Shown: positions 1-9,185, counted from the stretch's first letter. The stretch: 64,000 bases of DNA from Kordiimonas laminariae (GCF_023008165.1 NZ_JAKQZA010000002.1:372001-436000); one strand, 5' to 3'. Notes: generated by a model from the letters alone, not told the origin. Translations and numbers: made by a program.

Positions 1-90
1 CATTGCCTGCACTCCCCCTGACGCAACGTCTTAAACCGTACAAAAAGCTAAGTAAGGCATCAAAGGAATTTTGCAAACTTTGTTAATAAA

Positions 91-112
91 AAAGCAGCCC
101 GAAGGCTGCTTT
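91..112 (-). terminator. Intrinsic terminator after scoB
   Basis: A 9-bp perfect stem (AAAGCAGCC / GGCTGCTTT) with a CGAA tetraloop lies 26 bp beyond the scoB stop. Read on the minus strand it is followed by a U-run, as expected for scoAB transcripts. Bases 1-90 hold no gene that I can support. A CAT at 1-3 preceded on the minus strand by GGGGGAG could be the start codon of a gene running off the left edge. Confidence 0.85.
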
Positions 113-137
113 CTTCATTCAGAAACATATTACAAAG

Positions 138-764
138 TTAAATGATAGTCGCTTCGGTCGCGGCTTTAACTTCATCCAGCGTTACTTCTGGAGCAAGCTC
201 AACAACTTTAAGGCCACCTTCAACCACATCAAAGACACCAAAGTTTGTAATAATACGGTCTACAACACCTGTACCTGTGAGCGGCAGTGAACATGCCTTC
301 AGCAGTTTGGTTTCACCTTTTTTGTTGGTGTGATCCATAATCACAACAACACGCTTCACACCGGCAACAAGATCCATGGCACCACCCATGCCCTTCACCA
401 TTTTGCCAGGGATCATCCAATTTGCGAGATCGCCATTTTCAGCAACTTCCATCGCACCAAGGATAGAAAGGTCGATATGGCCACCGCGGATCATTGCAAA
501 ACTATCCGCAGATGAAAAATAACTGGACGTATCAAGCTCGGTAATTGTTTGCTTCCCTGCGTTAATCAGGTCGGCATCCACTTCATCTTCATATGGGAAT
601 GGCCCCATACCCAGCATACCGTTTTCCGACTGAAGCGTTACATTCACACCTTCGGGAATATAGTTCGCTACGAGCGTTGGAATACCAATACCGAGGTTCA
701 CATAATAGCCGTCCTGCAGTTCCAGTGCAGCCCGAGCAGCCATTTGGTTACGATCCCAAGCCAT
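138..764 (-). CDS. scoB: 3-oxoacid CoA-transferase, subunit B
   Basis: This is the beta subunit of a succinyl-CoA:3-ketoacid CoA transferase (CoA_trans family I), which moves CoA from succinyl-CoA to acetoacetate in the cytoplasm. At 208 aa it has normal subunit-B length. The SENG motif at residues 46-49 carries the family's catalytic Glu (Glu47), and the glycine-rich NLGIGIPT segment lies near residues 23-30. Its start overlaps the scoA stop by one base (TAATG), so the subunits are translationally coupled. The family also contains AtoDA and PcaIJ; with no beta-ketoadipate genes nearby, the ketone-body/acetoacetate role is the best inference. Confidence 0.93.
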   Translation of the reverse strand: MAWDRNQMAARAALELQDGYYVNLGIGIPTLVANYIPEGVNVTLQSENGMLGMGPFPYEDEVDADLINAGKQTITELDTSSYFSSADSFAMIRGGHIDLSILGAMEVAENGDLANWMIPGKMVKGMGGAMDLVAGVKRVVVIMDHTNKKGETKLLKACSLPLTGTGVVDRIITNFGVFDVVEGGLKVVELAPEVTLDEVKAATEATII

Positions 765-1468
765 TATGCTGTCTCCCTCTCGCGAACGGTACGCTGTTCA
801 ATACGCTTTTCGTGGTTCCCCTTGATAAGACGCTGCACGTAAATACCCGGCGTGTGGATATGATCCGGGTCAAGTTCACCAGCTTCCACAATCTCTTCCA
901 CTTCCACCACCGTGATTTTACCAGCTGTTGCCATCATCGGGTTAAAGTTACGCGCCGTTTTACGGTAAACAAGGTTACCTTCAGTATCTGCTTTCCAGGC
1001 CTTCACAATAGAAACATCGGCAACAAGGCCTGTTTCCATGATGAATGTTTCGCCATCAAAATCCCGGTGATCTTTGCCTTCAGCAATCACAGTACCGACA
1101 CCCGTTTTTGTATAAAAACCAGGGATGCCTGCACCGCCAGCACGAATACGTTCTGCAAGCGTACCTTGCGGGTTAAACTCAAGCTCAAGTTCACCTTCCA
1201 GATACTGGCGTTCAAACTCTTTGTTTTCGCCCACATACGAACTGATCATTTTTTTGATCTGCTTGGCATCAAGCAACACGCCAAGACCAAAACCATCCAC
1301 ACCACAGTTGTTTGAAATAACTGTAAGATCTTTGGCACCATCATTATGAATTGCCGTTATCAGGTTTTCCGGAATACCGCACAGGCCAAAACCACCTGCC
1401 ATTATAGTCATGTCATCAAAAAGCAGACCTTCAAGTGCACTTTCTGCACTATCGTAAATCTTCCGCAT
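764..1468 (-). CDS. scoA: 3-oxoacid CoA-transferase, subunit A
   Basis: This is the alpha subunit of the same CoA transferase, 234 aa, as usual for the family. The hallmark [13 protein letters not shown] segment sits at about residues 25-37 and a glycine-rich stretch ([12 protein letters not shown]) near 109-120. It is first gene of a two-gene operon with scoB. The promoter lies in 1469-1668, where an 18-bp near-palindrome of MarR-operator style is present. Subunit A of PcaI type is the alternative name; the fold and reaction class are certain, the preferred substrate is not. Confidence 0.93.
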   Translation of the reverse strand: MRKIYDSAESALEGLLFDDMTIMAGGFGLCGIPENLITAIHNDGAKDLTVISNNCGVDGFGLGVLLDAKQIKKMISSYVGENKEFERQYLEGELELEFNPQGTLAERIRAGGAGIPGFYTKTGVGTVIAEGKDHRDFDGETFIMETGLVADVSIVKAWKADTEGNLVYRKTARNFNPMMATAGKITVVEVEEIVEAGELDPDHIHTPGIYVQRLIKGNHEKRIEQRTVRERETA

Positions 1469-1536
1469 TGGTGTCTCCCAATCAAATGAGCCGAAAACAC
1501 ACGCTCACACGCGCTGAAGGTTGAAATATCGATTAA

Positions 1537-1554
1537 TAGTTACATATGCAACTA
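1537..1554. promoter_or_regulatory. 18-bp near-palindrome upstream of scoAB
   Basis: TAGTTACATATGCAACTA has perfect outer arms (TAGTT/AACTA) around CATATG, with a single mismatched base pair inside. It lies about 70 bp upstream of the scoA start in the divergent region between scoA and the small membrane protein gene. Palindromes of the form GTTGC-ATAT-GCAAC are typical MarR-family operators, so a repressor of scoAB may bind here. No MarR gene is visible in the window. Confidence 0.4.
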
Positions 1555-1668
1555 ATATTTCTGTGTTCGATATAGATTACCTTTTATGTTGCCCTGTTGA
1601 AGCCACAATATGTGCATACTATATATAGAAGATATCTATAATAAAATGACTGCGACAGGAGAAACCTC

Positions 1669-1938
1669 ATGATGCGCATTATATGCCGAATAATCGGTGG
1701 AGCGCTCTGCTTTTTCGGTGTGATTGGTATGTTAACACCAATCCCGTTTGGTTTGATTTTATTTGTTATCGGTCTGATGTTCCTGATCCCGAGCACCCCC
1801 TCTGCTGCACGCGGTGTTCGCTGGGCACGCACAAAAGTGGGCATCTTTGACCGCGCGATGACTGCGATCACTAATCGAGCGCCTATGCCGTATCGCCGGG
1901 TTCTTCGCCAAACAGAAATCAATAGCTACGATTGGTAG
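1669..1938 (+). CDS. Small two-helix membrane protein, PGPGW-like
   Basis: An 89-aa protein with two hydrophobic segments (about residues 5-20 and 25-42) separated by a proline/glycine turn (TPIPFGL), then a basic cytoplasmic tail. This matches the layout of the short PGPGW transmembrane family, whose function is unknown. The ATG has a good ribosome site (AGGAG about 8 bases upstream). It stands alone, convergent with the esterase gene. A second protein of the same plan is encoded at 10694-10987, so the two look like paralogues. Confidence 0.7.
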   Translation: MMRIICRIIGGALCFFGVIGMLTPIPFGLILFVIGLMFLIPSTPSAARGVRWARTKVGIFDRAMTAITNRAPMPYRRVLRQTEINSYDW

Positions 1939-1960
1939 CCCAATTCCGGACTACCAGAAT

Positions 1961-3235
1961 TTACTTAAGAGCTGCCAGCTTTTCTTGCAGTTCGTTTAAA
2001 CGTTCGTCTTTTTTATCTTTAGCCAGATCAACTGCACGCTCATACATTTTCTTTGCCTGTCCTGTGCGCTCAGCTGCGGCATAGGCCTCCCCTAAACCAG
2101 CATAAGCGCCAACTGAAGATGGGAAGCGTGCAACAAGCCTTTCATACATTTTCACAGCAGCTCTAGCTTTGCCGTGTTTCAGATAAAATTGTGCATAGGC
2201 ATTGATCCAATACGCTCGTTGGCGCGCAAAATACCGATCAAAGTTCGCACGCAGGCGGTCCATCAAAGCTACATCATCATTCTGCATAGCAATACGTGCC
2301 ATCCAGAAAATTCCATCCTCTGACACGTCTTTTGAAACGCCGTATTTGTCGCCACGAGCTCGGTAGAAACGTTTCACTCCCTCAAGGCCACCGAATGCCT
2401 TAAACTCTTCCATGGTTTTAAAAATAGGGTCGCCATAATCAGCAAAGCGCTTTCTAAGGCCAGAATATAAAAGCACATGCGGCGTTGTGATGTGCTCTTC
2501 TCCTGTCGTTTCGGTAAAGTGCCATTCAAGATTTGAAGGTGCACTCTCTTCCAAAACTCCAGCAAGAGCTTGAGTGCCTTCAATCACAGGGCTTTCAGTC
2601 GTATCCGCACCAAACGAAAGGAATTTCTTTTGCTCAAATGCTTCAAGTTCAGCAAGTAATTGAGCCGAAGTTTTACCTGTATAAGATTCGTAATTTGCCA
2701 CAGGGAACGGGCTTGAGGTAATCGCTGCCTCAAAGGTATCAGGTGCCTTAAGGAGGGCATGAATGGCAAAGCCACCTGTATAAGCCCATCCTGCGAGCGT
2801 GTTACCGCCTCGTGTTCGGTAATTACTTTCCACATAGGGAACCGCCGTTTCTTTCAAAAAAGCCAGAACGTTTTCTGAAGTTTCTGAGCCTGCATAATAA
2901 CGGCTGTTTTGCTGATCTGAATGCGGCACACCTACAATAATAAGCTCAGGAATAAACCCCTTTGAAGAAAGCCTGTTTACAAAACTTACGGCGTGCTGGA
3001 ACTGCCACTGCCCATCAAGCACATAGAGTACAGGATAGCTTCTTTCTTCTTCCTGCTTATAACTAGCTGGTAGGGCAATTTGCAAAGCCTGCTCTTTTTC
3101 AAGATGCGGTGACTGAAACATATATTGCTGCCCAATCACAATATCCTGTGCTGTTACACCAGCAGTCTCCTGCGCTTGTGCTCCACACGTCATGAACGCC
3201 ACCGCACACACTGCGCTTTTAAGACAGAATTTCAT
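1961..3235 (-). CDS. Exported alpha/beta-hydrolase (esterase D/IroE type) with C-terminal TPR, nucleophile missing
   Basis: This 424-aa protein has a Sec signal peptide (cut after AQA near residue 22), an esterase/Fes-IroE-type alpha/beta-hydrolase domain (about 40-270), and TPR-like helices near 345-415 ending in a charged tail. The family signature YPVLYVLDG is present. Where the family has GHSxGG, this protein reads AGWAYTGGFA: the nucleophilic Ser aligns with Ala. I checked the codons (GGA TGG GCT TAT ACA GGT GGC). It is therefore either non-catalytic or uses another residue. It is a single gene with a strong GGGGGAG ribosome site; its substrate or partner is unknown. Confidence 0.8.
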   Translation of the reverse strand: MKFCLKSAVCAVAFMTCGAQAQETAGVTAQDIVIGQQYMFQSPHLEKEQALQIALPASYKQEEERSYPVLYVLDGQWQFQHAVSFVNRLSSKGFIPELIIVGVPHSDQQNSRYYAGSETSENVLAFLKETAVPYVESNYRTRGGNTLAGWAYTGGFAIHALLKAPDTFEAAITSSPFPVANYESYTGKTSAQLLAELEAFEQKKFLSFGADTTESPVIEGTQALAGVLEESAPSNLEWHFTETTGEEHITTPHVLLYSGLRKRFADYGDPIFKTMEEFKAFGGLEGVKRFYRARGDKYGVSKDVSEDGIFWMARIAMQNDDVALMDRLRANFDRYFARQRAYWINAYAQFYLKHGKARAAVKMYERLVARFPSSVGAYAGLGEAYAAAERTGQAKKMYERAVDLAKDKKDERLNELQEKLAALK

Positions 3236-3431
3236 CGGTTTCTCCCCCTAAAGAATGGGAAGGAACCTATGATATCCTCCTGAGTACCGCAATTAATCTG
3301 CGGCAAAATGAATAAACGCACGTTTCACCGCAATATATACCTATCGTTTAAGGGCATAAACCATGCCTATACTGACATTTTTTGTCATCTTCACGTTTTA
3401 TGACATAGTGCATCAAGGCGAGGAGACGACA

Positions 3432-4154
3432 ATGACTGACAAACTAACATTACTGCAATTTCGAACCACCGAAGAGGTACCAAACTTCAGTCCATTCTGC
3501 GTAAAAGCGGAAGTACTGCTAAAAATGGCAGGAATATCATACAATATTGAAGATATTGATGATCCGCGCGGCATGCCAAAAGGCAAAGCTCCTGTGGTAC
3601 GAGATGGAAACGAACTGATTGCTGATTCCGAATTCATTAAAGGTCATATAGAAACAGCTAAAGGCTTTACTTTTGACGCGCACCTAAGCGCCGAAGAAAA
3701 GGCTCAGTGCCATGCCTTCACCAAGCTAATTGATGAACGACTTTACTGGGCGCTGGTATATGATCGCTGGATCGATGAAAATAATTGGCCCCACACCAAA
3801 GAATTCTGGTTCGGAAGCATGCCGTTCCCACTTAAACATATTGTACCAGGCGTTGCCCTTAAATCCGTAAAGCAGAACTTAAACGGCCATGGGATTGGCC
3901 GCCATACCCATGACGAAATTCATGCACTCGCAAAATCCGATCTTGATGCGATAGCAGCACAGCTTGGTGACAAACCTTTCTTGTTTGGGGATAAACCTTC
4001 AACAGCTGACGCTTCTGCCTATGGTGTACTGGTAAATTTAGCTCAAACCACAGCACTGCCAGCCAAGTTAGCCGATACGATCAAGGAATATCCATCACTT
4101 CTGGAATATGTAAAGCGGTGCAACGAGCACTGGTACCCCGGCAAATACCACTAA
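3432..4154 (+). CDS. Glutathione S-transferase-fold protein (Faxc/metaxin-like)
   Basis: 240 aa from the ATG at 3432, chosen because AGGAG lies 6 bases upstream; an in-frame ATG at 3363 has no such site. The N-terminal thioredoxin-like half contains NFSPFCVKAEVLLKM, the Ser/Cys-bearing helix typical of the failed-axon-connections/metaxin branch of the GST superfamily. The C-terminal helical half includes the GDKPSTADASAYG motif (N-capping box region) of GST folds. It is a single gene ending in a bidirectional terminator shared with ppa. The substrate is unknown; bacterial relatives are usually annotated only as GST-like. Confidence 0.8.
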   Translation: MTDKLTLLQFRTTEEVPNFSPFCVKAEVLLKMAGISYNIEDIDDPRGMPKGKAPVVRDGNELIADSEFIKGHIETAKGFTFDAHLSAEEKAQCHAFTKLIDERLYWALVYDRWIDENNWPHTKEFWFGSMPFPLKHIVPGVALKSVKQNLNGHGIGRHTHDEIHALAKSDLDAIAAQLGDKPFLFGDKPSTADASAYGVLVNLAQTTALPAKLADTIKEYPSLLEYVKRCNEHWYPGKYH

Positions 4155-4159
4155 ACAAA

Positions 4160-4184
4160 AAAGGGCCTCGATCTGAGGCCCTTT
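4160..4184. terminator. Bidirectional terminator between GST-like gene and ppa
   Basis: A 10-bp perfect stem (AAAGGGCCTC / GAGGCCCTTT) with a 5-base loop lies between two convergent stop codons, with A and T runs on both sides. Confidence 0.85.
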
Positions 4185-4209
4185 CCGTATTCTTAATGGC
4201 GAAAGAAAC

Positions 4210-4737
4210 TTACTTCTTCGCAGCTTCAATAGATTTTGTGATTAGCTCAGCCGCTTTTTCCGGGCCATCCCAACCAACAATCTTTACCCATTTGCCTTTT
4301 TCAAGGTCTTTATAGTGCTCAAAGAAGTGGCCAATCTGGTCCAGGAAGATCTTTGGAAGTTCTTCATAGCTTTGAACATCGCTGTGGAATGGGTGCAGCT
4401 TATCAACAGGAACCATAAGAAGCTTTTCATCCATACCAGCTTCATCTTCCATAATCAGCACGCCAAGTGGGCGACAACGTACAACAGCGCCAGGCATAAT
4501 TGGTGTGTGGTTCGCAAGGATTACATCTGCAGGGTCACCATCATCAGCAAGTGTGTGAGGAATAAAGCCATAGTTACACGGGTAACGCATGGATGTGTGC
4601 ATAATACGGTCTACAAACAGCGCACCGGAATCTTTATCCAGCTCATATTTCACTGGCTCTGTGCCAGCAGGTACTTCGATAATTACGTTAACGTCCCACG
4701 GAGCGTTTTCGCCAATAGAAATCTTGCTGATATCCAT
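4210..4737 (-). CDS. ppa: Inorganic pyrophosphatase (family I)
   Basis: This cytoplasmic enzyme hydrolyses pyrophosphate to phosphate and pulls biosynthetic reactions forward. At 175 aa it has the normal length for the bacterial hexameric family. The metal-binding signature DDGDPADV (residues 65-72) supplies the catalytic aspartates, and the RYPCNYGFIPHT segment precedes it. It is a single gene between a convergent terminator and ubiA, which begins 33 bp downstream on the same strand side of the next unit. Confidence 0.97.
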   Translation of the reverse strand: MDISKISIGENAPWDVNVIIEVPAGTEPVKYELDKDSGALFVDRIMHTSMRYPCNYGFIPHTLADDGDPADVILANHTPIMPGAVVRCRPLGVLIMEDEAGMDEKLLMVPVDKLHPFHSDVQSYEELPKIFLDQIGHFFEHYKDLEKGKWVKIVGWDGPEKAAELITKSIEAAKK

Positions 4738-4770
4738 AAGGAAAATCCTAAGAAAAATTAATTACACCAA

Positions 4771-5733
4771 TCACCCGAGAATTTCCTGAAAGCGCGGTAG
4801 AAACTGTCCCGCAAGCAGGCTGACAAACACGATCCAGCCAAAAGAAATATTCGAACGAAAAACTTCAAGACAAACATCCGGGGCATTTATATCCACGCGA
4901 ACAATCTGCCTCCAAAGCTGCACAGCAGCAAAGGTGATGCCGATGTAATAGAATTCTCCAAGGTTTGCAAGGTATCCCGCAGCTATTAACGCAAAAATAA
5001 AAATACTGTAAAAAACCTTAAGGGCAGAGCCAGTTTTCTCGCCAAGCGCCAGAGCTGTAGATTTCACACCTACAAGAGCATCATCCTCCCTGTCCTGATG
5101 CGCATAAATGGTATCGTAACCCAGTGTCCAGAAAATGGTACCTGCATACATAACTATTGGTGCGGCGGTCAGGTTTCCCTGCATAGCGGCCCAACCAACA
5201 AGCGCTCCCCAATTAAAAGTGAGCCCGAGCCAAGCTTGCGGCCAATAGGTAATCCGTTTCATGAATGGATACCCTGCCACAAGAAGAAGAGATGAAACAC
5301 CAACAACAATTGCGAAGCTGTTTAACTGCAGCAGTACAAGCAAACCAAGTACGCACTGGAACCCCAGAAAGGCCGCCGCCTGCTTCATACTTACTTCACC
5401 CGCTGGAATTGGACGGCTTTTAGTTCGGTCGACCTGAGCATCAAAATCACGATCCACCATATCATTATATGTACACCCAGCCCCACGCATAGCGAGCGCA
5501 CCGATAGCAAAAAGCACCATATAATAAAAAGGTTTTACACGCAGTTCACCACCAAGTGCTAAAGCCACTGACCACCAGCAAGGCCATAATAGAAGCCATG
5601 TACCAACAGGCCGATCCATACGAGCAAGCTTAAGGTATGGCCGCATCCAATTTGGTGCGTTTCTGTAAACCCAACTACCTTCTATGGCATCTGCGGTTAC
5701 AACAACATCTGGTGTATTTGGTTTCTGTGTCAT
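4771..5733 (-). CDS. ubiA: 4-hydroxybenzoate polyprenyltransferase
   Basis: This membrane enzyme attaches the polyprenyl tail to 4-hydroxybenzoate in ubiquinone synthesis. It is 320 aa with about eight or nine hydrophobic segments. Both Asp-rich motifs are intact: NDMVDRDFDAQVDRTKSRP at about 90-108 and GYDTIYAHQDREDD at about 205-218. It is transcribed divergently from rsmE, a pairing common in alphaproteobacteria. It has no frameshift or truncation. Confidence 0.96.
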   Translation of the reverse strand: MTQKPNTPDVVVTADAIEGSWVYRNAPNWMRPYLKLARMDRPVGTWLLLWPCWWSVALALGGELRVKPFYYMVLFAIGALAMRGAGCTYNDMVDRDFDAQVDRTKSRPIPAGEVSMKQAAAFLGFQCVLGLLVLLQLNSFAIVVGVSSLLLVAGYPFMKRITYWPQAWLGLTFNWGALVGWAAMQGNLTAAPIVMYAGTIFWTLGYDTIYAHQDREDDALVGVKSTALALGEKTGSALKVFYSIFIFALIAAGYLANLGEFYYIGITFAAVQLWRQIVRVDINAPDVCLEVFRSNISFGWIVFVSLLAGQFLPRFQEILG

Positions 5734-5762
5734 GTCCTGTCGCTACGATGGTCCTGCCATAG

Positions 5763-5781
5763 TGTCAAGGAATGCTTGACA
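5763..5781. promoter_or_regulatory. Inverted repeat in ubiA/rsmE divergent promoter
   Basis: TGTCAAG-gaatg-CTTGACA is a perfect 7-bp inverted repeat. Each arm contains a TTGACA-type -35 hexamer, one pointing to ubiA and one to rsmE. The simplest reading is back-to-back promoters; a dimeric repressor site is possible. No matching -10 box is convincing on either side. Confidence 0.4.
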
Positions 5782-5825
5782 GAAGTTCTACTTGTCGCGA
5801 TTTTCACCACAATCGGAGATGCAGA

Positions 5826-6566
5826 ATGCGCAACAAAATTGATATCAGATTGTTTATTGAAACAAGCCTTCCTGGTGATGGTTTTATCACGCTTGAGCAA
5901 GATCAAAGCCATTATCTTGCTAATGTTATGCGCTTAAAGGCAGGTGCGGGTCTCGCGCTATTCAACGGGAAAGACGGTGAATGGGCTGCAGAAATATCCG
6001 ACGTTAAAAAACGTGCCGTTACTGTCCGCATTACTGAGAGGGTGAAAGAACAAATAGAAGAGCCTGATGTATGGCTGGTATTCGCACCTATTAAAAAAGC
6101 GCGTATCGATTTTATCGCCCAAAAAGCAACCGAACTAGGTGCAGGACATCTACATCCAGTCTATACACGCCGCACGATTGTAGACCGTGTAAAAACTGAA
6201 CGCCTGCACGCTAATGCCGTGGAAGCAGCAGAACAGTGTGAACGCCTAACTGTACCAACGGTTGCTGAACCGGAAAAACTGGACAAACTACTCGATAATT
6301 GGCCGGAAGACCGCCGCATCATGTTCTGTGATGAAGACTTGAGCGGCAGATCAGCACACCAAGCTCTCGCAGCACAAAGCAATACTACAAATGAACCATG
6401 GGCAATTATTATTGGGCCAGAAGGTGGCTTCGATGAAAACGAGCGTAACCGCATCAAATCAATGCCCCAAACAACAGTCGTCTCTCTCGGCCCCCGAGTG
6501 CTTAGAGCAGATACAGCTGCAATGGCTGCCCTGACACTTTGGCAATCTGCACTTGGCGATTGGTAG
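5826..6566 (+). CDS. rsmE: 16S rRNA m3U1498 methyltransferase
   Basis: A SPOUT-fold methyltransferase that N3-methylates U1498 of 16S rRNA in the assembled 30S subunit. The start at 5826 (246 aa) is preferred because GGAG lies 7 bases upstream and the family begins with an RLF-type strand; the longer reading frame adds an unlikely basic tail. The C-terminal SAM knot motifs IIGPEGGF and LGPRVLRADTAAMAAL are intact. The ubiA-rsmE-gshA order is typical of alphaproteobacteria, here interrupted by an oppositely oriented MscS gene. Confidence 0.94.
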   Translation: MRNKIDIRLFIETSLPGDGFITLEQDQSHYLANVMRLKAGAGLALFNGKDGEWAAEISDVKKRAVTVRITERVKEQIEEPDVWLVFAPIKKARIDFIAQKATELGAGHLHPVYTRRTIVDRVKTERLHANAVEAAEQCERLTVPTVAEPEKLDKLLDNWPEDRRIMFCDEDLSGRSAHQALAAQSNTTNEPWAIIIGPEGGFDENERNRIKSMPQTTVVSLGPRVLRADTAAMAALTLWQSALGDW

Positions 6567-6576
6567 GCAAGGTAGA

Positions 6577-6602
6577 GCCCCAAACATCTTTGTGTATGGG
6601 GC
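6577..6602. terminator. Possible terminator hairpin between rsmE and mscS-like gene
   Basis: GCCCCA-A-ACA pairs with TGT-A-TGGGGC around a short loop between two convergent stop codons. No clear U-run follows on either strand, so this may be only a bidirectional stem-loop. Confidence 0.45.
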
Positions 6603-6610
6603 CCGATATT

Positions 6611-7441
6611 CTATTCGTCGCCTTTAAATAATATCACTTTACGGTGCGGGAACGGAATCTCAATTTCAGCTGCATCAAGGGCCTTTTTTACTTGTTCAGG
6701 CACGGAATAGCGCACATCAAAATAATGCTCACCTTTACAAAACGGCCTCACAATAAAATCGACTGAGGAATCATTAAGCGTCTCCACCTCAAGAAACCAT
6801 GCAGGGTCTTTCAACACGTGCGGGTGCTCCTCAAGCACTTTTTCAATAACACCGCGCGCTTTGTCGATATCCTCATCATAAGCAATACCAAAATTCATAT
6901 CCACACCACGCACCTCATAGTGGCTATGATTAATGATCTGCTGCCCCCAAATCTGACTATTTGGGATAATAATCTGTTGATTATCAAAGGTTTGCAGGAT
7001 GGTTGTGAATAGATCAATCTCAGTTACGTTACCAAACTTCCCCGCTGCATCGATAAAGTCCCCGACCTTGTATGGGCGGAAAATCATCAACAAAACGCCT
7101 GCCGAAAGATTAGACAAAGCCCCCTGAAGCGCTAAACCAACAGCCAATCCAGCCGCACCTAACAAGGCAACAACAGAGGCAGTTTCAATGCCGAATTGGT
7201 TCAATACTGCAATAAAAACCATCGCAAGTATTACATACTTTGCTATGCTTCCAAAAAATCGAAATAGTGAGATATCTAATTTTTCATGCTTCTCACCAAG
7301 CCCACCAATGAAAGAAGATATTCTACCTGCAAACCAATATCCAATGATCAATATAAGGATGGCGAGTAAAATATTTGTCCCCCACGCTATGCTGCTACTT
7401 ATCAGAGCATTAACATCGACGCTTTCGAGATATTCCATCAT
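6611..7441 (-). CDS. Small-conductance mechanosensitive channel (MscS family)
   Basis: This inner-membrane channel opens under membrane tension and releases solutes during osmotic downshock. It is 276 aa with three hydrophobic segments and the compact MscS layout. The pore helix GLALQGALSNLSAGVLLMIF (101-120) is followed by RPYKVGDFI, the start of the cytoplasmic beta domain, and an IIPNSQI motif follows. The first of two tandem ATGs (7441) is better spaced from AGGA. It is a single gene inserted between rsmE and gshA on the opposite strand. Confidence 0.93.
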   Translation of the reverse strand: MMEYLESVDVNALISSSIAWGTNILLAILILIIGYWFAGRISSFIGGLGEKHEKLDISLFRFFGSIAKYVILAMVFIAVLNQFGIETASVVALLGAAGLAVGLALQGALSNLSAGVLLMIFRPYKVGDFIDAAGKFGNVTEIDLFTTILQTFDNQQIIIPNSQIWGQQIINHSHYEVRGVDMNFGIAYDEDIDKARGVIEKVLEEHPHVLKDPAWFLEVETLNDSSVDFIVRPFCKGEHYFDVRYSVPEQVKKALDAAEIEIPFPHRKVILFKGDE

Positions 7442-7715
7442 GATTAATTCCTAACATGCTGATCACTTGCCGCCCAATCATTGGAGCATATTTACCATAA
7501 GTAGTACTATCTAAATTCATAGTTTTTCACAAATTGTATTTTGTATATGGTGTGATTTCCCATACCCATAAAACCACAGTTAAGGTTTGGTAATTCTGCC
7601 AACTTTAGTAGGAAAAATGCTCACTTACGCGTGAAGCTAATTTACTTTTCTTGAAACAACGCTATCCAGCACCTAAATTCTGGACTTGCTTAAGGTTTTA
7701 GGGAACCATTTATTT

Positions 7716-9080
7716 ATGTCTTCTTCACAGAAAGTTATCACGGCGAAAGCTGATCTTGTTGAGTATCTGGAAACAGGTTCAAAGCCTGATCGGTCCACAT
7801 GGCGGATTGGTTCAGAACATGAGAAGTTTATCTTTTATCGCCCGGATAACAGCCCCCTTGCTTATGAAGCACAAGGCGATAAACCGGGCATCAAAGATGT
7901 TATTCAGGCCTTTATTGACCATGGCTGGGCACCCTACGAAGAAAATGGTTACCTAATTGCTGCCAAGAAAGATGGCGCATCAATCACATTGGAACCCGGC
8001 GGACAATTTGAGCTGTCAGGCGCTCCGCTTGAAACTATTCACCAAACCTGCAACGAAACATCTTCTCATTTGAAGTGCACACAAGAGATTGGCGAAAAAC
8101 TAAACATTGGCTTCCTCGGACTGGGTTTTCACCCCACCCTGAAGCGTGAAGAAATCCCGGTAATGCCAAAAGCACGGTATGACATTATGCGTGCTTATAT
8201 GCCAACGGTTGGTACCATGGGCTTGGATATGATGCTACGCACATGCACGGTACAGGTGAACCTTGATTTCGCTAGCGAAGCAGACATGATCGAAAAGTTC
8301 CGTATCAGCCTGGCTTTACAGCCGCTTGCAACAGCGCTGTTTGCCAACTCCCCTATGAAAGAAGGCAAACTGAACGGCTTCAAGAGCCTTCGCAGCCACG
8401 TGTGGACAGACACCGACCCTGACCGCTGCGGCATGCTGCCATTTGTTTTTGAAGACGGCATGGGCTTTGAGCGCTGGGCAGATCACCTACTTGATACGCC
8501 TATGTATTTCGTACGCCGCGGCGATAAATATATTAATGCAGCAGGCCAATCTTTCCGTGATTTCATGAAAGGTGAGCTTCCTGCTCTGCCCGGTGAGCTT
8601 CCAACTATGGAAGATTTTGAAGATCACATGACTACCCTGTTCCCAGAAGTACGCCTTAAGACATTCCTTGAGATGCGCGGCGCTGATGGCGGTCCATGGT
8701 CTCGCCTGTGTGCTCTCCCTGCATTCTGGGTTGGCCTTCTGTATGATAGAGAAGCACAATCGGCTGCATGGGATCTTGTTAAAAATTGGTCTATCGAAGA
8801 AATGGCGGCTATGCGCGATAATGCACCACAGCATGGCCTGCAAACTGAAGTAAATGGACGCACGTTCCAAGATCTAGCTAAGGAAGTTTTGAAAATTTCA
8901 GACCTTGGTCTTAAGAACCGTGCTCGCTTCTCCACCAGCGGTGAAACCGAGCAAGGTTTCCTCAAATCACTCTGGGATAGCGCCGATTCTGGCAAAACAC
9001 CTGCCGACAACATCAAAGATATGTTGGAAGGTGATTGGCAGGGCAACACGGCTAAGCTCTTCACAGAATTGAGTTATTAA
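7716..9080 (+). CDS. gshA: Glutamate-cysteine ligase, plant/alphaproteobacterial type
   Basis: This is the first step of glutathione synthesis, joining glutamate and cysteine with ATP. It is 454 aa from the ATG at 7716; the longer frame would need a TTG at 7686. The N-terminal GSEHEKF motif and EPGGQFELSGAP segment (about residues 35-105) are hallmarks of this class, which differs from the enterobacterial enzyme. The 274-bp gap upstream (7442-7715) is AT-rich promoter DNA in which I see no distinct operator. Confidence 0.95.
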   Translation: MSSSQKVITAKADLVEYLETGSKPDRSTWRIGSEHEKFIFYRPDNSPLAYEAQGDKPGIKDVIQAFIDHGWAPYEENGYLIAAKKDGASITLEPGGQFELSGAPLETIHQTCNETSSHLKCTQEIGEKLNIGFLGLGFHPTLKREEIPVMPKARYDIMRAYMPTVGTMGLDMMLRTCTVQVNLDFASEADMIEKFRISLALQPLATALFANSPMKEGKLNGFKSLRSHVWTDTDPDRCGMLPFVFEDGMGFERWADHLLDTPMYFVRRGDKYINAAGQSFRDFMKGELPALPGELPTMEDFEDHMTTLFPEVRLKTFLEMRGADGGPWSRLCALPAFWVGLLYDREAQSAAWDLVKNWSIEEMAAMRDNAPQHGLQTEVNGRTFQDLAKEVLKISDLGLKNRARFSTSGETEQGFLKSLWDSADSGKTPADNIKDMLEGDWQGNTAKLFTELSY

Positions 9081-9120
9081 TCTTTTACGATTATTTACAA
9101 ACCTAAAGATTGATTCTTAT

Positions 9121-9178
9121 CCCCGCTTCTGTTCAACTCTTCGCGCAAATAGTAGCGCTATTTGAGCATGAAGCGGGG
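9121..9178 (+). promoter_or_regulatory. Hairpin leader that sequesters the STAS gene ribosome site
   Basis: CCCCGCTTC (9121-9129) is fully complementary to GAAGCGGGG (9170-9178), and an inner stem CAAATAG/CTATTTG (9146-9152, 9158-9164) sits inside. The right outer arm contains most of the GGGGGA Shine-Dalgarno sequence for the ATG at 9186. If folded, the ribosome site is paired, which suggests a thermosensor-like or protein-opened translational switch. No U-run follows, so a terminator is less likely. Confidence 0.55.
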
Positions 9179-9185
9179 GAATATC

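Noticed and set aside
1-3. CAT with GGGGGAG behind it on the minus strand, a possible start codon of a gene leaving the left edge
   Set aside because: Only the start codon would be inside the window, so it cannot be tested here.
593-1315. 240-aa plus-strand ORF
   Set aside because: Antisense to scoB and scoA, which are clearly real.
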